Positions 45,731 through 53,559 of a stretch of DNA of 64,000 nucleotides are shown piece after piece. The first letter of the stretch is position 1. Every line of letters starts with the position of its first letter. This DNA comes from Halochromatium roseum. Lineage in GTDB: Bacteria; Pseudomonadota; Gammaproteobacteria; Chromatiales; Chromatiaceae. The stretch is taken from NCBI RefSeq assembly GCF_016653315.1, contig NZ_NHSH01000053.1, positions 1-64,000 on the forward strand, in the 5' to 3' direction. The notes below the pieces were generated by a model. The model worked only from the letters and a program-made list of their open reading frames with translations, made no database searches and was not told where the DNA came from. Position numbers and translations under genes: made by a program.

Positions 45731-47454
45731 TGCCTCCTCGCAAGGGCCATTGCCTTCATGATCGCGCTTCTCAGCACCTTGGGAACAGCGGCAGGGCCAC
45801 GCTCGCGCATCGCCTCGACCACCGCGTATGCGGCGCTCGGCTTGTCAGGAATGCATTTGATGATTTGCTCCGCGTACTCAGGGTCACCGGGAGCGGATTG
45901 CAGCGTCTGGCGCCTTTTAGCAGGAACCGCAATGGCCTCGTAGACATCAAGGAAGCCATTCGCAGCCAGATAGGGCTCAATCGATGCGGCGTTGGCCAGA
46001 ACAGAGATGTGTCGCCAAGGGCGTTTTGGCTTATCTAGAATGCGGTCAGCGGCCTTCTTTGCATCGCGATCACCCTGCGTATCGGCATCGGTTAGGCAGT
46101 GCCATGAAATCCCGAGGGCGTTGGCGACGTCGAGAAACCAGCCAATGTCGCCCAGTCGATATTCGAGACAGCGAACACCGGCTTGCTCCAAATCCAAGCC
46201 GAGCGCTTCCGCCGCCCCGGCGAACAAAATGGCTTCGGTCTCGCCCTCGCCGAGCAGCCAACAACGGGCGAACAACAGCTCGCCACGCGTCCTGCGCACC
46301 AGAAAATCGAACTTTCTTTGGTCGCGGGGCTTGAGCAGCGTCTCTGTAACGGCACCTATTTTCACTTGGCCGCGAGACTTGTGGATTCGGCGAATGGCGC
46401 TCAGATCGACTTCGGATAGAAGATCCCCAGAATGCGTGGCAATCAATTTCTGTCCATCGATGTCGCGAATGGTCTTCCAGAGCGCCCGGACGGCATTGGG
46501 ATGCAAGTGAGCTTCCGGCTCTTCCATCGCGACAATCGGCTTCGATTGCAGCATTCCCTGCTTCCTGGCGAGCTCGGATTTCAGGAACGCATCGAAGAGC
46601 ATCAGCACCGTCAGACTCTGGGTGCCTTCACCATGTCTTCCGATTGGTAGCCGTGCCCCCGTTGCCGACGCGATACTGACTTGGGTTCGGTTGAGCATGT
46701 CGAACACTCGCGCCGGAACAGCGTCGACGCTGACGACATCCTGGTTGCCCAAGGCGACCAGTTCTTGCACCTTGGCCAGGTGTTCTCGGACGCCTTTGAA
46801 TGTGCCGTGGGCCTCGATGATCCGTGCGTTGATGTCCTCAAGCTGCGCTTCGATGGCTGTCTTGGCCGCCTCGTCAATCTGGGAATTCTTGACGAAGGGG
46901 GACCAGAACTGGGAGTGACGGGAAAACTCCTTGCCGGCATCACGCAATGCCGAGAGGTAGAACAGCGGGCGCAACTGCTGAAGCGTGCTCAAGCGGCCCC
47001 GGTTCTTCGCTGGTAACGCGTTTCCGGCCGCATCGAGAAAGTCAAATGTGGTCTCGATGTCCTGGGTGACCTGCGAGTACTCGGCGCTGACGCGCAGCTC
47101 AACCCGGCTGCGGTCATCGGGGGGCACGAGGGCAATCACCCCAGCATCCCCTCCAAGCCGTTGCTCGATCTCCTCTGACCACTCTCCGGGCGTTTGCTCC
47201 TCGAACCTGAGGGTCATGACGATGGGCGGTGCTGTCGTCGGATCGGCGGCACGACTGTCAAAGTGCAGGTCGAACTCGTCGAAGGGCGAGCCGCGACCGC
47301 CCGAGCGCAGCGTGTGCAAGCAGGCGCGCAGCGCGTGGAGCACACTGGTCTTGCCGCAATTGTTCTCGCCGATCAGGACGGTCGTGTTCCCGAACGCAAG
47401 CTCCAGTGCTTTGATGCCTCGGTAGTGTTCAATCTTCAAGCCTGTCAACAGCAT
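45727..47454 (-). CDS. OLD-family ATPase/TOPRIM endonuclease, GajA-like
   Basis: 575 residues from the Met of MLLTGLKIEHYRG, nearly the size of Gabija GajA. ABC-type ATPase: Walker A GENNCGKTSVLHAL (about residues 29-42), Walker B VAMEEPEAHLHPNAV. TOPRIM nuclease domain: GEGETEAILFAGA near residue 404 and CLTDADTQGDRDA. GajA nicks DNA when nucleotides are depleted, with GajB sensing. The start overlaps the pglX stop (ATGA), so it is expressed with BREX. Confidence 0.88.
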   Translation of the reverse strand: MLLTGLKIEHYRGIKALELAFGNTTVLIGENNCGKTSVLHALRACLHTLRSGGRGSPFDEFDLHFDSRAADPTTAPPIVMTLRFEEQTPGEWSEEIEQRLGGDAGVIALVPPDDRSRVELRVSAEYSQVTQDIETTFDFLDAAGNALPAKNRGRLSTLQQLRPLFYLSALRDAGKEFSRHSQFWSPFVKNSQIDEAAKTAIEAQLEDINARIIEAHGTFKGVREHLAKVQELVALGNQDVVSVDAVPARVFDMLNRTQVSIASATGARLPIGRHGEGTQSLTVLMLFDAFLKSELARKQGMLQSKPIVAMEEPEAHLHPNAVRALWKTIRDIDGQKLIATHSGDLLSEVDLSAIRRIHKSRGQVKIGAVTETLLKPRDQRKFDFLVRRTRGELLFARCWLLGEGETEAILFAGAAEALGLDLEQAGVRCLEYRLGDIGWFLDVANALGISWHCLTDADTQGDRDAKKAADRILDKPKRPWRHISVLANAASIEPYLAANGFLDVYEAIAVPAKRRQTLQSAPGDPEYAEQIIKCIPDKPSAAYAVVEAMRERGPAAVPKVLRSAIMKAMALARRQ

Positions 47455-50400
47455 CAAGCGTCCCCTCTGGCCGCGCGCTTCTCGGCCAAGGTCAAATGAT
47501 GATCGTTGATGCGCTCGCCGTTGAAGAACGGGAACCAGGGGGCGCTTTCGACGTCCTTGCCGCGGTCCTTGGTCCATTTGATGTTGGGCTTGGCGCGCAG
47601 CACGCCGGCGCCCTTCTTGCCGACATCGCCGGCGAGCAGGAACGGGCGGATGTTCAGGCGCACGCCGTCGTTGAGGTCCGGGTTCCAGCCGATCGGCTGC
47701 TCGGCGAGCGGTTTCCAGCGCACGAAGATGTCGAGCGGGGCCTCGCCGTCGAGGATGGCCTCGAGCTTGGTCTTGAGCGCGCGGGCGGCGGCGAGGCGCT
47801 CGTCGGCGCCGCCACGGGCGTTGGCGCCATGATCTGCGCCAGTCTCCGCGCCAGTGTCGGCGCCAATCTCCGCGCCAGCGTTGGCGCCACCGCCCGCGCC
47901 CGCGCGCTGTTGCAGGCGAATCCAGTCGTCGAGGTAGGTATAGATCAGCCGCTCGAGCTTGGCGCGGTCGAGCTGGTGATAATTGACCAGGGCCGCGAAG
48001 CCGTCCTTGAGTCCGTCCCAGATGTGCCAGATGAAGGGGCGGTGCTGAAACAGCTTGCAGTGCTGCTCGAAGAAAGAATCGCGCAGCCAGACCTCCAGGG
48101 ACTTGCCGCCGGCGCCGGCGGCCTGCAGCAGGGTCGAGAGGGTGCCGGTGGTCCAGTCCTCGCCATAGGCGGCGATCAGCAGGTTGAGCAGCCGCTCATG
48201 CGCTGCCGGCTCACCGCGCAGCGCCGGCAGGCAGACGATGCCGTCGTCATCGCTCAGCGCATCGAGCTGGCGCGCCTCGGCGAGGAGCTGGCGGGATTCG
48301 TCGGACAGCTCCATCCCCCGCGACACTGGTTCTGCACCCGACTCCGACTCCGACTCCGACGTAGTCAGGCCATCCTGGCCTGACAAACCACTCGTAGAAT
48401 CCTCAGGGCTGGAAGCCCTGACTACGCTGCCGCAATCGAACTCGGCCGGCCAGCGATAGCCAAGCAGCCGGGCGACGGCGACCTGCAGCACACTGGCGTC
48501 GGTGCGCTTGGGGCCGATGGCGGTCCATTTGGTTTGCTCATCCCAGATCACCGAGGCGCAGGGGTGGCCGTGGAAGATCCATTGGGTGGGGTCGTCGGAA
48601 TAGGGTTTGGGGAGGCCGTTGGGGTAGCGCTCGGCGGCAATTGACTCCCACTTGGATTGTTCAAAAGGAACCTTGGTCAGTGTGGCTGCGGTTACTTTGA
48701 GAGCTTGATCTACTGCGCGGACGCTCTCATGATACTCGCCAGATTCCAAAAAAGCCCAGATAGTGGGAATTAAAGAAGGGCTGCTAGGTGCAATCGGGCA
48801 AATGTTATCATCAAATACCTCTCCGCTATAAAGAAACGGCTCCAGCTTACGCATTTTGCTAACTGCGACGCCGTTACGTCCAAAAACAATTTGTCCATGA
48901 ATGCGACAGCCAAGCTGGCTCCTTAATGCCGCGTCATCGATTGGAACCTTGCATAGCTGCGAACGCCCGGACCAAGCTGACGACTCCACTGGAGAATTAA
49001 GCCAATAAACTCTATTTTCATCTACTAAGGGAAATTCCCAAAAGCATAAAATGAATCGCGGTCCGTCTCCAGTTGTACTACCTTTTCCGTAGTCTGCGAC
49101 ATTGGCTAGTAAAACCATGTCGGAGTAGTCCTCAAAGGCAACACGAGAGTCTGGATTTTTTAGCTGCTGCAACTGTCTCGCCAAATACAGCTCGTTTTTT
49201 TGGAGCAAGCTTGATTTTGTTAAGATTTCTCGCGATTCGCTTGCATCAATGCCTCGCAAGCCCGTCTCCTCATCAGGCGGCGTTCGGCTTTGAGTAAGAA
49301 GAATCACATTGAAAGCCCACCAGTCCATAACTTGGAATGCGGCCATACCTAGCCGAGCGATAAGATTCCAGCTCGTTTGCCGTAGTAGACGCTTTCGCTG
49401 CTTACGATAGCTAGCTAGAAATAGCCAATTCTGAGGCATGACGACCTGAACAACGCCGGAGCCATCTTTCTCTGTGAATTCTAGGCAGCGTTCGAGAAAA
49501 ACGTTGGCGAGATCATTCTTCGCATCGGTATATCGGGTTTCGCAGTAGTCACGAAGCTTGAGCGACTGTTTGCCGCGCGACAGGTAGGGAACGTTGGTTA
49601 TTACCCAATGGTAGCGATCGGCCAGCAGCTGTGCAGCCCGCGCCAAACCCGCCGCCACCACCCCAAGCTCACGCTGCTGCTCGTCTTCCGACGCCAGCGC
49701 CCGCTCGACCAGGGGCGCGACCCGCTCCCAGCCCCGCTGTGGACCCAGGTCGATCAGATCATCATCGCGGAAGGCCCGGCGCGGATCGATCAGGCTGCCC
49801 AGCGTCGACGCGTCCTGAAACAGCTCATAGATCCGCTCCAGCGCATGCTGCAGATCGACATCGCCCTCGGCCAGTTGCAGCCAGTCGGCCTTGCTGGCAT
49901 GAATCCCCAGCCCGGAGCAGGCGAGATTCAGCGCCGGTAGCGGACGGTAGCCGCCGGCATCGGGCCAGCGCCAGGCGGTCAGGGCCAGCGCGAAGGCGGC
50001 GATCTCGACGCAGCGCTGATCCAGCTCCAGGCCATGCAGGTTGTCGCGCAGCACGGCATCGATGGCGGCGCGGGCGTCGAGCCCTTCCAGTGCCATGCGC
50101 ATCGGTACCAACATCTGTAAGGCGGCGACTAGGAAGTGCCCGGAGCCGCAGCAGGGGTCCATCAGCTTCAGCTCGCCAAGCCGCGCCGGCCAGGCGTCGA
50201 AGGTGCCAGCGGCGGTGGTCCAGTGTTGCGCGTACGTAGTCAGGCCATCCTGGCCTGATGAATCTTGGGTATCAGGGCTGGAAGCTACGTTGGCGTTATC
50301 AGGGCTGGAAGCCCTGGCTACGTTGGCGTGGGCGTCGGCGTAGATGCTGCCGCGCCAGGGCCAGTCGGGCAGGCCGGCCTTGTCGGGGTTGTGCCAGACG

Positions 50401-51821
50401 TAGCGGACTTGGAAGCCATATTCCTTGTCGCTGCGGATGATGTGGTTGTAGGCGTCCTCTTGCCAGAAGGCGCCGGTGCGGTTCAGGTGCCGGTTGATGG
50501 CGCTGGCAGTGAAGGACTTCCAGCTATGGAGGATCTTGGACAGCGCATGGCCGGGCAGCGGCTCGACGATGACATGCACATGGGTGGGCATGACGCACCA
50601 GACGTGGAGCCGGTAGCGCTGTTGGTCGAAGTACTGGAGAGCGTCGGCGACGATCTGGGCGTTCTCGGGTCGTTTCAGCCAGCAGGCGCCGTGCCCGGCA
50701 TCGAGATAGGTGTCAATACGTTGCTGGTACTCGTTGTTGGCCTGTCTGCGCACGGGCTCCGGCAGTTGGCCGTCAGGGGAGCGTGCTTGCTCGTACCGGG
50801 CTTCGCGTGCTGCGGTCCATTCGTCGAGTTTGGCTCGGGGGATCGAGTCGGCCAGTCGGAAAACGACGTGGTAGATGGCGTTGTCGCAGGTCCAGTGCGG
50901 TAGGTGTTCGCCGCGGGTCTTAGTGAGGGTTTGTTCGTCGATGCCTGGCTGCGTCGTCAGGCCATCTTGGCCTGGGGACTCAGGGCTAGAAGCCCTGACT
51001 ACCTCAGCTTCGGAGCGGACGAAACGCAGGTACTCCAGCGGCACGCCAGGAATCGCCGCCTTGCGGCGCAGCGCCTCCTCACTCTCGGCACTGCGCCGGT
51101 CGGCGTCGCTCAGCTGGCGCGCGGCCCACCAGGCGCCGAGGCTGTTGTCGAGCAGGAAGGCGACCATGTAGGGCTCGGTGAAGAGCTGGGTGACGGCGGG
51201 CAGCTCGCGGGCGCCAATCTTGACCTCAGAGGCGTTGACGCGGTCCTTCTGCCTGGTCTGCCAGAACTGGTAGACCCAGCCGAGGCCGTCGCTGGCGTGG
51301 AAGGTCTCGGGCGCCAGGTTGGCGAGCAGGCGCTCGAGCGCGCGTTGGTGCTCGGGCGCGAGGTCGAGCGCCAGCACCGGGCTGTCGGGGCGGAAGATCT
51401 GCGGCAGCATGCGCGCGGCATAGCGCCCGGCCAGCTCCCAGCCGTTGGCGGCGCCTTCGTCCTGGGCCAGCTCCTGGCATTCGGCGAGCGACAGGGGCAC
51501 GCCTTCGGGGTGCATCAGCAGCTGGTTCTCGGCCAGGAAGCGGGCGAAGAGCATGCGGTGCCAGTGCTCGTAGGCGGTCTCCTGCGCCAGCTGCTCGATG
51601 GCCTGGACGCCGTTGGGCGCGCGCTGGTCGCCGAGCTGGCGGCCGTGGGCGCGCAGGCGTCGGCGCAGGGCGCGCTCGCTGTCGGTGAGATGCGGAGGCG
51701 CCTCGGCGTCGCCGACCCCGAGATGCTGCAGCGCGGCCTGGGCGGCCTGCTCGGCCAGGTCGCGGGCCTTGACGATGGCGTCTTCAAGCTGCCGGCGCAG
51801 GGGTTTGGCGAGGGGGTCCAT
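47454..51821 (-). CDS. pglX: BREX methyltransferase PglX with in-frame transposase insert
   Basis: 1455 residues. N-terminal PglX segment (residues 1-273), then an insert (about 274-529) that encodes a REP-associated transposase, then the methyltransferase core with motif I DPCCGSGHF (Asp555) and the catalytic motif as NVPY (743-746). The C-terminus holds a second small REP insert (about 1132-1153) and a Gly-Ala repeat near 1315. Without the inserts it would be about 1177 residues, the normal PglX size. PglX methylates one adenine in the recognition site and marks self DNA. The segment about 48650-49600, with the likely specificity domain, is visibly AT-richer than both flanks. Whether the fused protein is active is not known. 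Confidence 0.9.
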   Translation of the reverse strand: MDPLAKPLRRQLEDAIVKARDLAEQAAQAALQHLGVGDAEAPPHLTDSERALRRRLRAHGRQLGDQRAPNGVQAIEQLAQETAYEHWHRMLFARFLAENQLLMHPEGVPLSLAECQELAQDEGAANGWELAGRYAARMLPQIFRPDSPVLALDLAPEHQRALERLLANLAPETFHASDGLGWVYQFWQTRQKDRVNASEVKIGARELPAVTQLFTEPYMVAFLLDNSLGAWWAARQLSDADRRSAESEEALRRKAAIPGVPLEYLRFVRSEAEVVRASSPESPGQDGLTTQPGIDEQTLTKTRGEHLPHWTCDNAIYHVVFRLADSIPRAKLDEWTAAREARYEQARSPDGQLPEPVRRQANNEYQQRIDTYLDAGHGACWLKRPENAQIVADALQYFDQQRYRLHVWCVMPTHVHVIVEPLPGHALSKILHSWKSFTASAINRHLNRTGAFWQEDAYNHIIRSDKEYGFQVRYVWHNPDKAGLPDWPWRGSIYADAHANVARASSPDNANVASSPDTQDSSGQDGLTTYAQHWTTAAGTFDAWPARLGELKLMDPCCGSGHFLVAALQMLVPMRMALEGLDARAAIDAVLRDNLHGLELDQRCVEIAAFALALTAWRWPDAGGYRPLPALNLACSGLGIHASKADWLQLAEGDVDLQHALERIYELFQDASTLGSLIDPRRAFRDDDLIDLGPQRGWERVAPLVERALASEDEQQRELGVVAAGLARAAQLLADRYHWVITNVPYLSRGKQSLKLRDYCETRYTDAKNDLANVFLERCLEFTEKDGSGVVQVVMPQNWLFLASYRKQRKRLLRQTSWNLIARLGMAAFQVMDWWAFNVILLTQSRTPPDEETGLRGIDASESREILTKSSLLQKNELYLARQLQQLKNPDSRVAFEDYSDMVLLANVADYGKGSTTGDGPRFILCFWEFPLVDENRVYWLNSPVESSAWSGRSQLCKVPIDDAALRSQLGCRIHGQIVFGRNGVAVSKMRKLEPFLYSGEVFDDNICPIAPSSPSLIPTIWAFLESGEYHESVRAVDQALKVTAATLTKVPFEQSKWESIAAERYPNGLPKPYSDDPTQWIFHGHPCASVIWDEQTKWTAIGPKRTDASVLQVAVARLLGYRWPAEFDCGSVVRASSPEDSTSGLSGQDGLTTSESESESGAEPVSRGMELSDESRQLLAEARQLDALSDDDGIVCLPALRGEPAAHERLLNLLIAAYGEDWTTGTLSTLLQAAGAGGKSLEVWLRDSFFEQHCKLFQHRPFIWHIWDGLKDGFAALVNYHQLDRAKLERLIYTYLDDWIRLQQRAGAGGGANAGAEIGADTGAETGADHGANARGGADERLAAARALKTKLEAILDGEAPLDIFVRWKPLAEQPIGWNPDLNDGVRLNIRPFLLAGDVGKKGAGVLRAKPNIKWTKDRGKDVESAPWFPFFNGERINDHHLTLAEKRAARGDA
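48361..48426. repeat. REP pair near 3' end of pglX
   Basis: 66 bp (22 codons) with both units: TCAGGCCATCCTGGCCTGA and TCAGGGCTGGAAGCCCTGA, outer inverted arms GTAGTCAGG/CCTGACTAC. Reads in frame as VVRASSPEDSTSGLSGQDGL. It carries no transposase gene, as expected for an element moved in trans. Confidence 0.9.
50236..50322. repeat. REP cluster, 3' side of RAYT (pglX)
   Basis: Three hairpin units: TCAGGCCATCCTGGCCTGA, then TCAGGGCTGGAAGCTACG (truncated second arm) and TCAGGGCTGGAAGCCCTGG. Outer GTAGTCAGG/CCTGGCTAC arms. In frame as a SSPDTQDSSGQDGLTT-type peptide. Confidence 0.88.
50953..51003. repeat. REP pair, 5' side of RAYT (pglX)
   Basis: Two inverted units: GTCAGGCCATCTTGGCCTG and TCAGGGCTAGAAGCCCTGA, outer ends GTCGTCAGG/CCTGACTAC complementary with one mismatch. 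The minus-strand frame through it reads VVRASSPESPGQDGLTT. Same family as 48361 and 50236. Confidence 0.88.
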
Positions 51822-51872
51822 GGGGGGTGTGCTCCTTAGTGCTTTGATTGGGCGTTCAATCTGGCCGTTGGA

Positions 51873-51983
51873 TCAGTCAAAGTGGCCAAACCTGTTGTAG
51901 CCCAGTATCTCATCGTCGCTGCGAGGGTCGAGGATGGGCAGGGACCAGACTGCGCGACGGAGCCAGTCGAGCGTTTCGTCGAT
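51873..51983 (-). pseudogene. Possible antitoxin C-terminal fragment
   Basis: Directly after the stop of the small antitoxin at 51984, the same frame continues open for 36 codons, ending VWSLPILDPRSDDEILGYNRF before a stop. The DEILGYN pattern is a common antitoxin tail (PSK/VapB-like). No start codon of its own is seen. It is probably the end of a second antitoxin gene whose start was lost; alternatively, an in-frame stop divides a longer protein. Confidence 0.4.
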
Positions 51984-52142
51984 CTAGGGCTTAGAGCCGC
52001 CAAGCTGCGCTAATTGGTGCGCACTCTCTCGCTCAATCAGCGCCTTGAGTGCCTCATGCACCAAGGCCGTTGGTTCTTTGATGCCGCTGAGTGCTTGGGC
52101 GCGCTGCAGCAGGTCGTCATCAATATCGACTGTCACTCGCAT
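51984..52142 (-). CDS. Small VapB/RHH-type antitoxin
   Basis: 52 residues: MRVTVDIDDDLLQRAQALSG followed by KEPTALVHEALKALIERE, the ribbon-helix-helix pattern of VapB/Arc-type antitoxins. It has no intact toxin gene behind it, only the fragment 51873-51983. It follows the MazF-type toxin gene by five bases and is probably co-transcribed. Confidence 0.7.
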   Translation of the reverse strand: MRVTVDIDDDLLQRAQALSGIKEPTALVHEALKALIERESAHQLAQLGGSKP

Positions 52143-52147
52143 GTCTG

Positions 52148-52474
52148 TTATTTCGCAATACCCAAAAACACGGCGAGGGCGCGCTCGATCTCGACCAGCT
52201 TGTCGAGATCGATACGCCCGAAGACGGGGCCGATCTTGTCGCGTTTCACCGTCATCGCTTTGTCGACCATGACCTGAGAGGGCTGCTTCAGGCCGTTGTC
52301 CGCGCTGGGCTCCAGCGTGATGCGAAACAGCGGCGCCGCGACCACTGTGCTGGTCACCGGCAGCACTGCCCGGGTGGCATGCTCTTGGAATTGATCGGCC
52401 TGGATCACCAACGCCGGCCGCGGCTTGCCGAAGTCACCGGACAGGGCGATGGTCACCAGGTCGCCGCGCGTCAT
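52148..52474 (-). CDS. PemK/MazF-family toxin
   Basis: 108 residues from the Met of MTRGDLVTIALSGDFGKPRPALVIQ, the typical MazF start with the GKPRPALVIQ active-site region, and SQVMVDKAMTVKRDKIGPVFG with further family conserved residues. MazF enzymes are sequence-specific mRNA interferases. The start overlaps the antitoxin stop by four bases. Confidence 0.9.
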   Translation of the reverse strand: MTRGDLVTIALSGDFGKPRPALVIQADQFQEHATRAVLPVTSTVVAAPLFRITLEPSADNGLKQPSQVMVDKAMTVKRDKIGPVFGRIDLDKLVEIERALAVFLGIAK

Positions 52475-52695
52475 GCGGACCAGCCATCCAGATCGGTGAG
52501 GGCTTCGTCCAGCCAGTGCTGCATGTCGCTGTCTGCGACATCTGCTTGGGCCGCGAGGCGAGACTGTCGGCGACATTCCTCCGCGAAGTCTGCCCGGCGT
52601 GTATCGGGCACCCAAATCTGCACCGGACGCAGCCCCGCCCGGCGCAGTGCCTCGCGGTGTCTTTGGACGCGGGCGTTGACGTGCGTGGATGCCAT
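52471..52695 (-). CDS. MazE-type antitoxin (DUF3018-like)
   Basis: 74 residues: VNARVQRHREALRRAGLRPVQIWVPDTRRADFAEECRRQ, the pattern of DUF3018 antitoxins that pair with MazF/PemK toxins. Coupled to the toxin gene at 52148. First gene of the small TA cluster next to pglX. Confidence 0.88.
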   Translation of the reverse strand: MASTHVNARVQRHREALRRAGLRPVQIWVPDTRRADFAEECRRQSRLAAQADVADSDMQHWLDEALTDLDGWSA

Positions 52696-52778
52696 GTTGC
52701 TCTCCCTCTGCGTTGCGTTACATGAAACAGCTTAGATGGTCGATGCGTTACATGCAACAAGGAGCCAAGCCCAGCAGA

Positions 52779-53135
52779 TCAACGGCCAAGCATCCGCTCT
52801 AGGCGGTTCAGGATCGCATCGATCTCATCGCCGCTAAGGAGTGCAATTCGATCCGAGAGAACTCGTCGGCGGGAGATCGCACGGCAGTGCTCAACCAAGG
52901 CGTAGCTCTCTCGCTGAAGTTGATCACGAGCGGGTATAGCAAGGTGGATCGCCGCAAAGGCAGGGTCCGATCGGCTACTCAGTGGGCAGATGAAAAAGAC
53001 CGGCGGATCGACATCGAGGAGGTACTGCGCAGTCAAGAGAACCACTGGGCGGCATTTGCCAACCTCAGCGCCCTTTGCTGGATCGAGCCGAGCCAGGTGG
53101 ACAGCACCGCGGGTTAGCGGGAATGGCCGTTCCAC
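52779..53135 (-). CDS. PemK/MazF-family toxin (second module)
   Basis: 118 residues. MazF fold: TRGAVHLARLDPAKGAEVGKCRPVVLLTAQYLL and PVFFICPLSSRSDP, C-terminal DRIALLSGDEIDAILNRLERML. It overlaps the antitoxin at 53114 by 22 bp. Sequence is different from the MazF at 52148, so this is an independent module, not a duplication. Confidence 0.88.
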   Translation of the reverse strand: MERPFPLTRGAVHLARLDPAKGAEVGKCRPVVLLTAQYLLDVDPPVFFICPLSSRSDPAFAAIHLAIPARDQLQRESYALVEHCRAISRRRVLSDRIALLSGDEIDAILNRLERMLGR

Positions 53136-53392
53136 CAGGCCTCCGGTTCATCAGCAATGACCTCCGCGAACTCCTGATCGAGTGAATCCGCTTGCACAAG
53201 GTAGTCTGGATCGTCGCGCATCGCGCGCAAGCTGGACGCCATCGCGCGCCGCTCCTGCTCACGCTCGATGTGCGTGAGCTCATGCCGAAGCGCTTGCTGC
53301 ATCAATTGCGCCTGCGTGATTCCAAGCCTGTTGGCAAGTCGAGTACTTTCTTCGACCAGGTCATCGGGCAATTTGAGCGATATTGCGACCAT
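53114..53392 (-). CDS. CopG/RHH-type antitoxin
   Basis: 92 residues from the Met of MVAISLKLPDDLVEES, a ribbon-helix-helix start, followed by TRLANRLGITQAQLMQQALRHEL and an acidic C-terminus that would bind toxin. It lies 167 bp after brxC and is the first of the genes between brxC and pglX. Confidence 0.88.
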   Translation of the reverse strand: MVAISLKLPDDLVEESTRLANRLGITQAQLMQQALRHELTHIEREQERRAMASSLRAMRDDPDYLVQADSLDQEFAEVIADEPEAWWNGHSR

Positions 53393-53559
53393 CCTCCCTA
53401 TCCTCGCCGTGGGCCAATGTCGCTCAAGGATAGGCATGGACGGGTGCAGATGGCTACCCCAGAGCCAACCTCATACTCGCTTGGGCACCATGCAGCAGGT
53501 TGTCCTCGAGATCGACGGTGATTGGCATGATGTGTCTCATCGGTGAGGCTCAGCGCCCG

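Larger units (their letters stand above)
50236..51003 (-). mobile_element. REP-associated tyrosine transposase (RAYT) within pglX, with flanking REPs
   Basis: A 768-bp block (256 codons) whose two ends are REP pairs. Between them, residues about 290-499 read as an IS200-type Y1/RAYT transposase: start HWTCDNAIYHVVFRLADSIP, HUH pair His414/His416 in VMPTHVHVIVEP, SWKSFTASAINR, WQEDAYNHIIRS, and the candidate nucleophile Tyr474 in VRYVWHNPDKAGL. These enzymes move or process REP sequences. It lies in the same direction and frame as pglX, in the loop between the PglX N-terminal part (EYLRFVR) and motif I. It may also be translated from its own internal start. Confidence 0.85.

Noticed and set aside
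50236-51003. RAYT as a pseudogene-making insertion that breaks pglX
   Set aside because: The frame is open across both junctions, and motifs before and after are intact. It may still impair function, but the sequence does not show disruption.
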